A stretch of DNA of 9,892 nucleotides from a bacterium (lineage in GTDB: Bacteria; Omnitrophota; Gorgyraeia; Gygaellales; UBA12090): positions 1-9,892 of the forward strand of contig SCPY01000210.1 of the NCBI GenBank assembly GCA_004299495.1. Reading direction: 5' to 3'. Below, piece by piece: positions 1-6,275 of this stretch. Every line of letters begins with the position of its first letter. Positions within the stretch are counted from its first letter, which is position 1. Below the pieces are notes generated by a model that was not told where the DNA came from, made no database searches, and was given only the letters and a program-made list of their open reading frames with translations. The position numbers were made by a program, and so were the translations under genes.

Positions 1-1
1 A

Positions 2-727
2 AAGATTAAACTGATTGATACCTTTAATCTGATTGAGTCCGCGAGGCAAATAAAGGCTCCTCAAGAGGTAGAAGACATAAGAAAGGCAATCAGCATTACC
101 GCGAGCGCTTTCAGGTTTCTGCGCGGGTTTCTTAGGCCGGGCAGGAGCGAGCTGGAGGTTGTCGGAGAGCTTGAGCGTTTTATCCGCCTTCAGGGTGCCG
201 AGAGGTGCGCCTTTGAGATTATCGCGGCCAGCGGGCTAAACTCAAGCTATCCGCATGCCCCTGTGTCAACCCGAATAATCGGGCCGCGTGAGCCGCTGTT
301 GATAGACATAGGGGTTGAGGTAAACGGCTATAAATCTGACTTGACAAGGGTGTTCTTTTTAGATAAAATAACTCAAGCACAGAGAAAGATTTACAAGATT
401 ATACAAGAAGCCCAGCGCCTGGCAATAGAAGCGGTTAGGCCGGGGAGGCAGATTTCAGATATTGACCGCGCGGCGCGCGCGCATATTGCCAGGAGCGGTT
501 ACGGAAGGTATTTTGGCCACAGTTTAGGCCATGGAACAGGATTAGAAGTTCACGAAGAACCGTCCATATCCGCTAAAAATAAATCCCCTCTAAAAGAAGG
601 AATGGTTTTTACTATTGAGCCGGGGATATATTTGCCCGGTAAATTCGGGATAAGATTAGAGGATATGGTTCTGGTAACCAAGAAAGGGGTTGAGGTATTA
701 AGTGGCGCTATCGATAAATCAATTTAA
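2..727 (+). CDS. pepP: M24 family Xaa-Pro peptidase, 3' part
   Basis: Dinuclear metal peptidase of the M24 (pita-bread) fold that removes an N-terminal residue in front of proline, or splits Xaa-Pro dipeptides; cytosolic. The reading frame is open from base 2, so the gene starts outside the window and 241 residues are visible. All five metal ligands can be seen: Asp in LIDIG and in KSDLTR (visible residues 102 and 113), His in GHGTG (177), Glu in TIEPG (206) and Glu in RLEDM (220). The His of SYPHA fits the substrate-binding histidine of the family. The N-terminal creatinase-like domain is cut off, so I cannot separate aminopeptidase P from prolidase. Its last 26 bases overlap efp. The pair followed by accB, accC and asp23 matches a gene order known from Bacillus. 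An internal GTG at 263 is not a start, because homology continues upstream of it. Confidence 0.9.
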   Translation, partial: KIKLIDTFNLIESARQIKAPQEVEDIRKAISITASAFRFLRGFLRPGRSELEVVGELERFIRLQGAERCAFEIIAASGLNSSYPHAPVSTRIIGPREPLLIDIGVEVNGYKSDLTRVFFLDKITQAQRKIYKIIQEAQRLAIEAVRPGRQISDIDRAARAHIARSGYGRYFGHSLGHGTGLEVHEEPSISAKNKSPLKEGMVFTIEPGIYLPGKFGIRLEDMVLVTKKGVEVLSGAIDKSI

Positions 728-1265
728 AGTCGGGGTAACGATTTTCATGGATGGAGAGGTATATCAAATAGTAGAGACAGAACATGTCAAGCCGGCCAAG
801 GGCTCGGCCTTTGTGCGCACAAAGCTCAAGAACCTGAGAACGGGAAATCTCCTTGACAGGACCTTTCGGGGGCAGGACAGCGCGGAGGAGGCATTTGTAG
901 AGCAGAGAAAGCTGCAATACCTTTATTCCGGCCAGGATATGTATCATTTTATGGACCAGGAGAATTATGAGCAATTGGTGGTTTCAAGCGATGTGCTTAA
1001 GGACGGCGCCAAGTTTTTAAAAGATAATCTTGAGGTCCTGGGCATATTCTACAAGAATCAAATCTTAAATGTTATAATGCCGAATTTTATTGAGGTGCTG
1101 GTTACCGAAACTGAGCCGGGCATAAGGGGAGATACGGCAAAGGGGGGAAACAAGCCGGCAAAGGTGGAAACCTCAGCCACTATCCAGGTGCCCTTATTTA
1201 TCAATGTGGGGGATAAAATTAAGGTGGATACGCGCTCAGGCGCTTATGTGGAGCGGGTATATTAA
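702..1265 (+). CDS. efp: Elongation factor P
   Basis: Translation factor that binds between the P and E sites and helps peptide bond formation at consecutive prolines. The 187 residues match the usual EF-P length and show the three beta-barrel domains: an N-terminal KOW-like part (about 1-62), an OB domain (about 65-127) and a C-terminal OB domain ending in the family signature GDKIKVDTRSGAYVERVY. The loop that touches the P-site tRNA reads KPAKGS, so Lys33 is the candidate modified lysine; most relatives have KPGKG. No modification enzyme (EpmA/B, YmfI) lies in the window. The GTG start at 702 gives the normal N-terminus (MALSINQFKVG) and is preceded by GAGG about six bases away. It overlaps the end of the peptidase gene by 26 bases, which suggests translational coupling. 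Confidence 0.97.
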   Translation: MALSINQFKVGVTIFMDGEVYQIVETEHVKPAKGSAFVRTKLKNLRTGNLLDRTFRGQDSAEEAFVEQRKLQYLYSGQDMYHFMDQENYEQLVVSSDVLKDGAKFLKDNLEVLGIFYKNQILNVIMPNFIEVLVTETEPGIRGDTAKGGNKPAKVETSATIQVPLFINVGDKIKVDTRSGAYVERVY

Positions 1266-1282
1266 TACAGAGGGGTTAAGGG

Positions 1283-1753
1283 ATGAACGTAAAAGAAATT
1301 AAGGAAATGGTCAACCTGATGAACGAAAACAACCTCTCTGAATTAGAGATTGAGAAGGAAGGCATGCGCATAAAATTAAAGAAATGCACCCATCCTTCTC
1401 AGGAATACTCCTTGTCCGCTCCGGTAGCTATCGAGCGGGAAGAGAGGCTTGCGCCTTCTGAAGCCGCGGCGCAGGCTCCCCGGTATCCGGCAAAAGAGGC
1501 CTCAGCCAACAGGATTGAAATAAAATCCCCGATGGTAGGAACATTCTACCGCGCCCCCAGCCCGGAAGCCCCGCCTTTTGTGCAGGTAAATCAGGATATT
1601 GAACCGGGCCAGGTAATTTGCATTATTGAAGCAATGAAGCTGATGAATGAGATTAAGGCTGAGCTCAAGGGAAAGATTCTGGAAATACTCGTGGATAATG
1701 CTGAGCCGGTGGAATTCGGCCAGCCCCTATTTTTAATAGAACCCCGCCAGTAA
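1283..1753 (+). CDS. accB: Biotin carboxyl carrier protein of acetyl-CoA carboxylase
   Basis: Carries the biotin that shuttles carboxyl groups from biotin carboxylase to carboxyltransferase in the first committed step of fatty acid synthesis. The 156 residues have the usual parts: an N-terminal helical segment (1-35), a flexible linker rich in Ala, Pro and Glu (36-76), and a biotinyl domain (77-156). The biotin motif EAMKLMNE is present, with Lys119 as the attachment site, and the thumb region EAPPFVQV lies before it. A strong ribosome binding site (AGAGGGG, seven bases before the ATG) follows the efp stop. accC begins 10 bases after this gene. The carboxyltransferase genes accA and accD are not in the window. 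Confidence 0.96.
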   Translation: MNVKEIKEMVNLMNENNLSELEIEKEGMRIKLKKCTHPSQEYSLSAPVAIEREERLAPSEAAAQAPRYPAKEASANRIEIKSPMVGTFYRAPSPEAPPFVQVNQDIEPGQVICIIEAMKLMNEIKAELKGKILEILVDNAEPVEFGQPLFLIEPRQ

Positions 1754-1762
1754 GCAGGGCAA

Positions 1763-3118
1763 ATGTTTTCTAAAATATTAATCGCAAACCGGGGAGAAAT
1801 TGCCCTGCGCGTTATCAGGGCGGCAAAAGAGCTTGGGATACGCACGGTCAGCGTTTATTCTCAGGCGGACAAAGACTCCCTGCATGTGCGTATGAGCGAT
1901 GAGGCTATCTGTATCGGCCCTGCCGCGAGCTCAAACAGCTATTTAAACATACCCGCGATCATCTCTGCCGCGGAAATCACCGATGTTGACGCCATTCATC
2001 CCGGCTACGGTTTCCTGGCGGAAAACCCCCATTTCGCGGAAATCTGCGAATCCTGCCAGATAACCTTTATCGGCCCCACACCTGAAAACATCCGTCTTAT
2101 GGGAGACAAGATGCAGGCGCGCGAAACCATGCGTAAATGCGGCCTGCCCATCGTCCCCGGAACAACCGCGGCCATAAAAACCAAAGAGGACGCCCAAAAG
2201 GCCGCTAAAAGGATTGGTTATCCGGTGATTATCAAGGCGGCCGCGGGCGGAGGGGGCAAGGGAATGCGGGTCTGCCATAATGACATCAGCCTGGTTTCCG
2301 GCATAATGACCGCGCAGTCTGAGGCCGAGGCCAACTTCGGCAATCCCAATGTTTATATTGAAAAATATATCGAGAAGCCGCGCCACATAGAGATTCAACT
2401 TCTGGCCGATACCCGCGGCCATGTTATTTCACTCGGAGAGAGGGATTGCTCTATCCAGCGCAGGCATCAAAAACTGCTGGAGGAGTCGCCGTCACCGGCG
2501 GTAGACGCGAAACTGCGCAAGCGTTTAAGCGACGCGGCAATCAGGGCGGCAAAAGAGGTAAAATACGTAAGCGCGGGCACAATCGAGTTTCTCCTCGATG
2601 AGGATAAAAACTTTTATTTTATGGAGATGAATACGCGCATACAGGTAGAGCATCCGGTTACCGAGCTGGTTACCGGCATAGACCTGGTGAAGGAGCAGAT
2701 TAAAGTCGCCGCCGGGGAAAAGCTCAAGATTCAGCAGGACGATATTAAACTTTCCGGATCAAGCATTGAATGCCGCATCAACGCCGAAGATTACGAGAAC
2801 AACTTTATGCCTTCTCCGGGCAGGATTGACTCCTTAAATTTTCCCGGAGGCCCGGGGGTGAGGGTTGACAGCCATGCCTATCAGGGATACGTCATCAGCC
2901 CGCATTATGATTCCTTGATAGCAAAATTGATTGTCCTGGGAAGGGACCGCAGGGAGGCAATCAGGATTATGCAAAGGGCCCTTGATGAGTTTACTATTGA
3001 ACCGATAAAGACCACCGTGGGTTTTCACCGGGAGGTGCTAAAGAACCCCTTCTTCATAAAAGGAGAATTTTCCACCGGATTCATAAACGATAACTTTAAG
3101 CCTAAAAAAGAGGATTGA
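1763..3118 (+). CDS. accC: Biotin carboxylase of acetyl-CoA carboxylase
   Basis: Uses ATP and bicarbonate to carboxylate the biotin on AccB. The 451 residues are full length for a bacterial stand-alone biotin carboxylase. Domain order is an N-terminal biotin carboxylase domain (1-113, beginning FSKILIANRGEIA), ATP-grasp with the glycine-rich loop AGGGGKGM (about 161-168), and a C-terminal domain (about 335-446). Active-site residues align almost number for number with the E. coli enzyme: Lys116, Glu288, Asn290, Arg292, Glu296 and Arg338 are present, and RRHQKLLEESP is intact. The ATG at 1763 has AGCAGGG just upstream. It lies directly after accB and seven bases before an Asp23 gene, a known conserved neighbour. 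Nothing in the coding sequence looks broken. Confidence 0.98.
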   Translation: MFSKILIANRGEIALRVIRAAKELGIRTVSVYSQADKDSLHVRMSDEAICIGPAASSNSYLNIPAIISAAEITDVDAIHPGYGFLAENPHFAEICESCQITFIGPTPENIRLMGDKMQARETMRKCGLPIVPGTTAAIKTKEDAQKAAKRIGYPVIIKAAAGGGGKGMRVCHNDISLVSGIMTAQSEAEANFGNPNVYIEKYIEKPRHIEIQLLADTRGHVISLGERDCSIQRRHQKLLEESPSPAVDAKLRKRLSDAAIRAAKEVKYVSAGTIEFLLDEDKNFYFMEMNTRIQVEHPVTELVTGIDLVKEQIKVAAGEKLKIQQDDIKLSGSSIECRINAEDYENNFMPSPGRIDSLNFPGGPGVRVDSHAYQGYVISPHYDSLIAKLIVLGRDRREAIRIMQRALDEFTIEPIKTTVGFHREVLKNPFFIKGEFSTGFINDNFKPKKED

Positions 3119-3124
3119 CGGAAT

Positions 3125-3475
3125 ATGGATAGGGGAGCCAAAACTGACCTGGGAGCGGTAAGGATTCATAAAAATGTCATTGCCTCAATCGCGGCAATCG
3201 CGGCCTTGGAGATTGAAGGGGTAAAAAATATTGCCCTGGTGAAAACTATTGACGTGGGAGTCCTGCTGGGGTTAAAGAAGCCTAAGGGCATAAGCGTGGA
3301 ATTCGGCAAGCACGATGAGATGCGCCTGGGAATACCTCTGGTAGTAAAATACGGGTATAACATTCCGGAAATCGCCGAGTCTGTTCAGGATGCTGTCAGG
3401 ATGGCCATGGAGAAAATGATTGACAGGACACCTAAGGACATTGATATCAGTATTCAGGCGATAGAGAAGGGGTAA
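3125..3475 (+). CDS. Asp23/Gls24 family envelope stress protein
   Basis: Small protein of the Asp23/Gls24 (DUF322) family, 116 residues. In Gram-positive bacteria members attach to the inner face of the membrane through AmaP and respond to alkaline or envelope stress; the molecular action is not known. The sequence shows the family pattern: LGAVRIHKNVIASIAAIAALEIEGV (residues 9-33), a central beta segment with LVVKYGYNIPEIAESVQDAVR (about 72-92), and a final strand DIDISIQAIEKG. The central loop is somewhat extended (GLKKPKGISVEFGKHDEM). There is no signal peptide or membrane segment. It starts seven bases after accC, as in the Bacillus accB-accC-yqhY order. The AmaP-like gene two places downstream is its likely partner (inference). 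Confidence 0.9.
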   Translation: MDRGAKTDLGAVRIHKNVIASIAAIAALEIEGVKNIALVKTIDVGVLLGLKKPKGISVEFGKHDEMRLGIPLVVKYGYNIPEIAESVQDAVRMAMEKMIDRTPKDIDISIQAIEKG

Positions 3476-3476
3476 G

Positions 3477-3483
3477 AAGGAGG
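3477..3483 (+). promoter_or_regulatory. Ribosome binding site that decides the receiver start
   Basis: A perfect AAGGAGG lies just after the asp23 stop. It is two bases from a possible TTG start (3486) but five bases from the following ATG (3489), so the ATG is the better start. The short distance from the asp23 stop fits translation from the same message. Confidence 0.7.
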
Positions 3484-3488
3484 GGTTG

Positions 3489-3890
3489 ATGCCGGGAAAA
3501 GGCTTTACAAAAGAGAGTAAAGTTCTGGTAATTGACGATGACAGCAGCGTAAGGGGTTTCTTAGAAAATTTTCTCAAGGCCAAAGGGTACAATAATGTCC
3601 TGGCAGAATCCACGGGAGAAGGCGGCTTAAGGGTTGCGGAAGAAGAGGCGGATGTAAAGCTGGTGCTCTTGGATGTGGTATTGCCGGATATGAGCGGTAT
3701 AGATGTGCTGCGTAAAATTAAAGGTGCAAACAAAGAGGTTAAGGTAATTATGATTACCGGGCATCCGGATGAAGCAATGGTTAAAGAGGCGGTTAAGGCT
3801 GGCGCCCATGACTATATCATTAAGCCTTTTAACATGTTTTATCTGGAATTAGTTCTTTTGACTAAACTCATCCAGCTTAAGCTTAAGTAG
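3489..3890 (+). CDS. Stand-alone response-regulator receiver domain protein
   Basis: A CheY-like protein of 133 residues with one REC domain and no output domain. All key positions are present: the acidic pocket Asp16-Asp17-Asp18 in VIDDDSS, the phospho-acceptor Asp62 in LLDVVLPDMSG, the switch Thr90 in MITGHPDEAM and Lys112 in IIKPF. It should therefore be competent for phosphorylation, and it probably signals by protein contact rather than by DNA binding. The last helix (LELVLLTKLIQLKLK) is normal for a receiver. No histidine kinase lies in the window. The unusual point is the position: it sits between the asp23 and amaP-like genes, 10-25 bases from each, which suggests a role in the same envelope module (inference). 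Confidence 0.93.
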   Translation: MPGKGFTKESKVLVIDDDSSVRGFLENFLKAKGYNNVLAESTGEGGLRVAEEEADVKLVLLDVVLPDMSGIDVLRKIKGANKEVKVIMITGHPDEAMVKEAVKAGAHDYIIKPFNMFYLELVLLTKLIQLKLK

Positions 3891-3904
3891 GCAGTTTCGC
3901 GAAA

Positions 3905-3909
3905 GGAGG
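3905..3909 (+). promoter_or_regulatory. Ribosome binding site that decides a TTG start
   Basis: GGAGG within GAAAGGAGGG lies six bases before a TTG at 3916. The next in-frame ATG is about 48 bases further on and would remove half of the first membrane helix, so the TTG is preferred. Confidence 0.65.
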
Positions 3910-3915
3910 GTCCCC

Positions 3916-4515
3916 TTGAGAATATTTACCATATGCGGGCTTATATTTAACGTGGCCTTTTTTATGGCCGCGGCGGCAATCATTTTTTGTTTTGCTTTTG
4001 ATATTATTACGCCATCCATGATTTCTGATATCCTTATGGAAATCAGAAATCAGCCTAATTCCAAGTTCATCCTGAGCCTGGTGGGGGCGTTAATCATCCT
4101 GATCAATTATTGGTTTATGCAGTCGGTGATCGGCAAGATGCAGAGGGAAAAGAATATCGCCTTTCCCACCCCAAGCGGCGAGGTAAGCATTGCTTTAGGC
4201 GCGGTAGAAGACCTCATCAGGAGGCTGGCCCTGAAGGTGCCTGAGGTCAAAAGCTTAAGGCCGGATGTGGTGGTGGGAAAGAAGGGGATTGTGGTAAACC
4301 TGCGCGTGGATTTACGCTCAGAGACTAATATCGCCGAGCTCACCGAACGGCTGCAGGAATTAGTCAGGAATAGGATTCAGGATATGCTCAGGGGAATTGA
4401 TGAGCCGGTATTGGTAAGAATACATGTGGCTAAAATCATCAGTTCTGAAGATAAGAAAAAACAGGACAGCGAACCAAAAGAACCGGTTATCCCTTTTTAC
4501 GGGTATGGAAGGTAA
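3916..4515 (+). CDS. amaP: AmaP-like membrane anchor with Asp23-related tail
   Basis: Inner-membrane protein of 199 residues. Two hydrophobic helices are clear, about residues 5-29 (FTICGLIFNVAFFMAAAAII) and 50-70 (FILSLVGALIILINYW). A cytosolic part follows (about 86-175) with the alternating pattern of an Asp23-like fold: GEVSIALGAVEDLIRRLA, then GIVVNLRVDL, then ELTERLQELVRNRIQDMLRGI and VLVRIHVAKI. This architecture is that of AmaP, which holds Asp23 at the membrane in Gram-positive bacteria. The charged tail ends in Pro- and Tyr-rich residues. Start is a TTG with a strong ribosome binding site. It sits downstream of asp23 but is separated from it by a receiver gene. The assignment rests on topology and pattern, so the family is likely but the partner is inferred. 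Confidence 0.8.
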   Translation: MRIFTICGLIFNVAFFMAAAAIIFCFAFDIITPSMISDILMEIRNQPNSKFILSLVGALIILINYWFMQSVIGKMQREKNIAFPTPSGEVSIALGAVEDLIRRLALKVPEVKSLRPDVVVGKKGIVVNLRVDLRSETNIAELTERLQELVRNRIQDMLRGIDEPVLVRIHVAKIISSEDKKKQDSEPKEPVIPFYGYGR

Positions 4516-4521
4516 GCTTGC

Positions 4522-4578
4522 CCCGCCTCGTAAACCATGCCGAAATTCTCTTACGATAATTTCGGCATACTCGGCGGG
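4522..4578 (+). repeat. Nested inverted repeat in intergenic gap (first hairpin)
   Basis: An 11-bp perfect inverted repeat (ATGCCGAAATT at 4537-4547 against 4558-4568) has a 10-base loop. A GC-rich outer pair CCCGCC (4522-4527) with GGCGGG (4573-4578) encloses it. The loop also contains TTACGA (4551-4556), complementary to TCGTAA (4528-4533) on the 5' side, so a second, competing pairing exists. No T-run follows, so this does not look like an intrinsic terminator. It may be a palindromic intergenic element or a structured 5' leader of the phosphofructokinase gene. Confidence 0.7.
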
Positions 4579-4586
4579 ATTAATTC

Positions 4587-4631
4587 GCGCAAATAACTTA
4601 CGTCGCGCTTCGCGCTCCGTAAGTTATGCGC
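4587..4631 (+). repeat. Long imperfect palindrome before the phosphofructokinase gene
   Basis: The arms GCGC plus ATAACTTACG (4587-4602, with two extra A between the two blocks) pair with CGTAAGTTAT plus GCGC (4618-4631). The tip TCGCGCTTCGCGCTC can itself fold as GCGC-TTC-GCGC. The right arm ends only five bases before the ribosome binding site of the next gene. There is no U-tract. The shape resembles REP- or MITE-like palindromes that occur in many copies in some genomes, but a single window cannot show copy number. Confidence 0.7.
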
Positions 4632-4636
4632 TCATT

Positions 4637-4643
4637 AAGGAGG
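4637..4643 (+). promoter_or_regulatory. Ribosome binding site with long spacing (phosphofructokinase)
   Basis: A perfect AAGGAGG lies 13 bases before the ATG at 4657, wider than the usual 5-9. No in-frame ATG, GTG or TTG lies between it and that ATG. Protein homology (MEKIGILTGGGD) supports the ATG, so the spacing itself is odd and may lower translation. Confidence 0.6.
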
Positions 4644-4656
4644 ACTAATAGTTAAG

Positions 4657-5685
4657 ATGGAAAAGATTGGTATTTTGACAGGCGGAGGCGATTGCCCGGG
4701 TTTAAACGCGGTAATCAGGGCGGTGACCCGCAAAAGCATCAATGAAGGATATGAAGTTATCGGCATCAGAAACGGCTGGAAGGGGTTGGTTGAGAAAGAT
4801 GCCATAACCTTAAATCTGGAGTCCGTATCAGGCATCCTGCCCAAGGGTGGGACTATTTTGGGTACCAGCCGCACTAATCCTTACAAGAAGGAAGGGGAGG
4901 TTGCCAGTGTTTTCGTGAATTACAAGGCCCTGGGGCTTAGCGCTCTCATCGCTGTGGGCGGAGAGGATACCCTGGGGGTAGCCGCGAAATTAAGCAAGGA
5001 AGGGATGCCGGTAGTCGGCGTTCCCAAGACGATAGATAATGACCTTTCCTGCACCGATTATACCTTTGGTTTTGATACCGCGATTAACATCGCTACCGAA
5101 TGCATAGACCGCCTGCATACCACCGCGGAGAGCCATCACCGGATCATTGTGGCGGAGGTGATGGGCAGGCACGCCGGATGGATCGCGATTGAATCAGGCA
5201 TTGCCGGAGGAGCGGATGTAATACTAATTCCCGAGGTGCCTATTGATATAGAAGAGGTCTGCGCCCTTATCAAAAGAAGGCATTCAAGGGGAAAGACCTT
5301 CAGCATTATTGTGGTAGCCGAAGGGGCGCAATTCAAGCAGAGCTCAATGGTCCTGCAGGAGGAAAAGCTTGATGATTTCGGCCACGTGCGCTTAGGAGGT
5401 ATTGGCGAGATATTGGGCCGGGAGATAGAAAAACGCACCGGATATGAAACCCGGGTATCGGTTTTGGGCCATATTCAGAGAGGCGGCTCACCCACAGCCT
5501 TTGACCGGGTGCTGGGAACGCGCTTTGGGGTAAAAGCGGTGGAATTAGTAAAGGCAAAGCAATTCGGCCAGATGGCCGCGCTTTCGGGAAATAAAATAAT
5601 CTCGGCCGCGCTTTCAACCGCCACCGGAAAATTAAAAACCGTTGACCAGGAATATTATGAGCTTGCCAGGACATTTTTTGGGTAA
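4657..5685 (+). CDS. pfp: Phosphofructokinase, probably pyrophosphate-dependent
   Basis: Converts fructose 6-phosphate to the 1,6-bisphosphate; cytosolic, glycolysis or gluconeogenesis. The 342 residues form a single PFK-A type subunit. Visible motifs are GGGDCPGLNAVIR (9-21), GGTILGTSR (64-72), GGEDT (101-105), PKTIDND (123-129) with catalytic Asp127, MGRHAGW (169-175) and GHIQRGG. Numbering follows the E. coli enzyme exactly in this region. At the two positions that separate donors, residue 104 is Asp (Gly in ATP enzymes) and 124 is Lys (Gly in ATP enzymes). Both are typical of PPi-using enzymes, which are reversible. The overall sequence resembles the actinomycete-like group, which contains both ATP and PPi users. 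The gene follows a palindrome-rich gap and precedes gmhA by 17 bases. PPi use is inferred from residues only. Confidence 0.92.
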   Translation: MEKIGILTGGGDCPGLNAVIRAVTRKSINEGYEVIGIRNGWKGLVEKDAITLNLESVSGILPKGGTILGTSRTNPYKKEGEVASVFVNYKALGLSALIAVGGEDTLGVAAKLSKEGMPVVGVPKTIDNDLSCTDYTFGFDTAINIATECIDRLHTTAESHHRIIVAEVMGRHAGWIAIESGIAGGADVILIPEVPIDIEEVCALIKRRHSRGKTFSIIVVAEGAQFKQSSMVLQEEKLDDFGHVRLGGIGEILGREIEKRTGYETRVSVLGHIQRGGSPTAFDRVLGTRFGVKAVELVKAKQFGQMAALSGNKIISAALSTATGKLKTVDQEYYELARTFFG

Positions 5686-5702
5686 GCGAAGGGAGGCTCC
5701 GT

Positions 5703-6272
5703 ATGCGCGATAGGATTATAGACATTATCAACGATTCTATCCATATCAAAGAGCGGATTCTGCATGAGCAGATTGATAACATAATCAAGGCCGCCAAAAC
5801 AATCATCGCCTCCCTGAAGTCGGGCGGCAAGGTGCTTATTTTCGGCAACGGCGGCTCTGCCGCGGACGCCCAGCATATCGCGGCTGAATTCGTGGGAAGG
5901 TTTCAGGCGGAGAGGAAGGCCCTTCCCGCCATATCCCTCAATACCAATACTTCTATTTTGACCGCGTTAAGCAATGATTACGGCTATGAAATAGTTTTTT
6001 CCCGCCAGATAGAGGCATTGGCAAGGCCGGGCGACGTGGCAATAGGCATATCCACCAGCGGAAAGGCAAGGAACGTCCTGCTGGCGATGAAGAAGGCCAA
6101 AGAGATGGGCCTTAAAACTATCTGCCTTACCGGAGGAAGCGGGGGAGAGCTGTTAAAATGCGCGGGCCTGTGCTTTATCGTGCCTTCAGCGGTTACCGCC
6201 AGAATCCAGGAAGCGCATATTACCATAGGGCATATCATCTGCGAACTGGTAGAAAACGGGCTGATTAAATAA
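5703..6272 (+). CDS. gmhA: Sedoheptulose-7-phosphate isomerase (GmhA)
   Basis: SIS-domain isomerase that turns sedoheptulose 7-phosphate into D-glycero-D-manno-heptose 7-phosphate, the first step to nucleotide-activated heptose for the LPS core or other glycans. The 189 residues are close to the usual length. The phosphate-binding segments GNGGSAADAQH (48-58) and SxSG-type GISTSGKARN (115-124) are present. Zinc and catalytic ligands correspond to the E. coli set shifted by three: His58, Glu62, Gln169 and His177. GGGAGG lies six bases before the ATG. It follows the phosphofructokinase gene by 17 bases and precedes rfaE2 by three. A GmhB phosphatase and an RfaE1 kinase are not in the window. 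Confidence 0.95.
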   Translation: MRDRIIDIINDSIHIKERILHEQIDNIIKAAKTIIASLKSGGKVLIFGNGGSAADAQHIAAEFVGRFQAERKALPAISLNTNTSILTALSNDYGYEIVFSRQIEALARPGDVAIGISTSGKARNVLLAMKKAKEMGLKTICLTGGSGGELLKCAGLCFIVPSAVTARIQEAHITIGHIICELVENGLIK

Positions 6273-6275
6273 CAG

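Noticed and set aside
263..727. Peptidase gene starting at GTG 263
   Set aside because: The same frame is open to base 2 and encodes family-typical sequence upstream, including the SYPHA segment, so the start is outside the window.
1943..2422. A 159-codon open frame on the minus strand inside accC
   Set aside because: It lies fully inside a complete biotin carboxylase gene, has no recognisable motif, and mirrors the GC-rich codon pattern of the true gene. The same holds for the other minus-strand frames (for example 3272-3733, 5333-5848 and 6444-6992).
4522..4631. Hairpins considered as intrinsic terminators between amaP and the phosphofructokinase gene
   Set aside because: Neither hairpin is followed by a run of T, and the following bases are GC-rich or contain the ribosome binding site.
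4424..4648. A 74-codon plus-strand frame spanning the end of amaP and the gap
   Set aside because: Half of it is amaP read in another frame and the rest is the two palindromes. It has no ribosome binding site or protein-like pattern.
4626..4655. Nine-codon ORF just upstream of the phosphofructokinase gene, as a possible leader peptide
   Set aside because: Its ATG lies in the palindrome arm with no ribosome binding site before it, and the codons show no regulatory theme.
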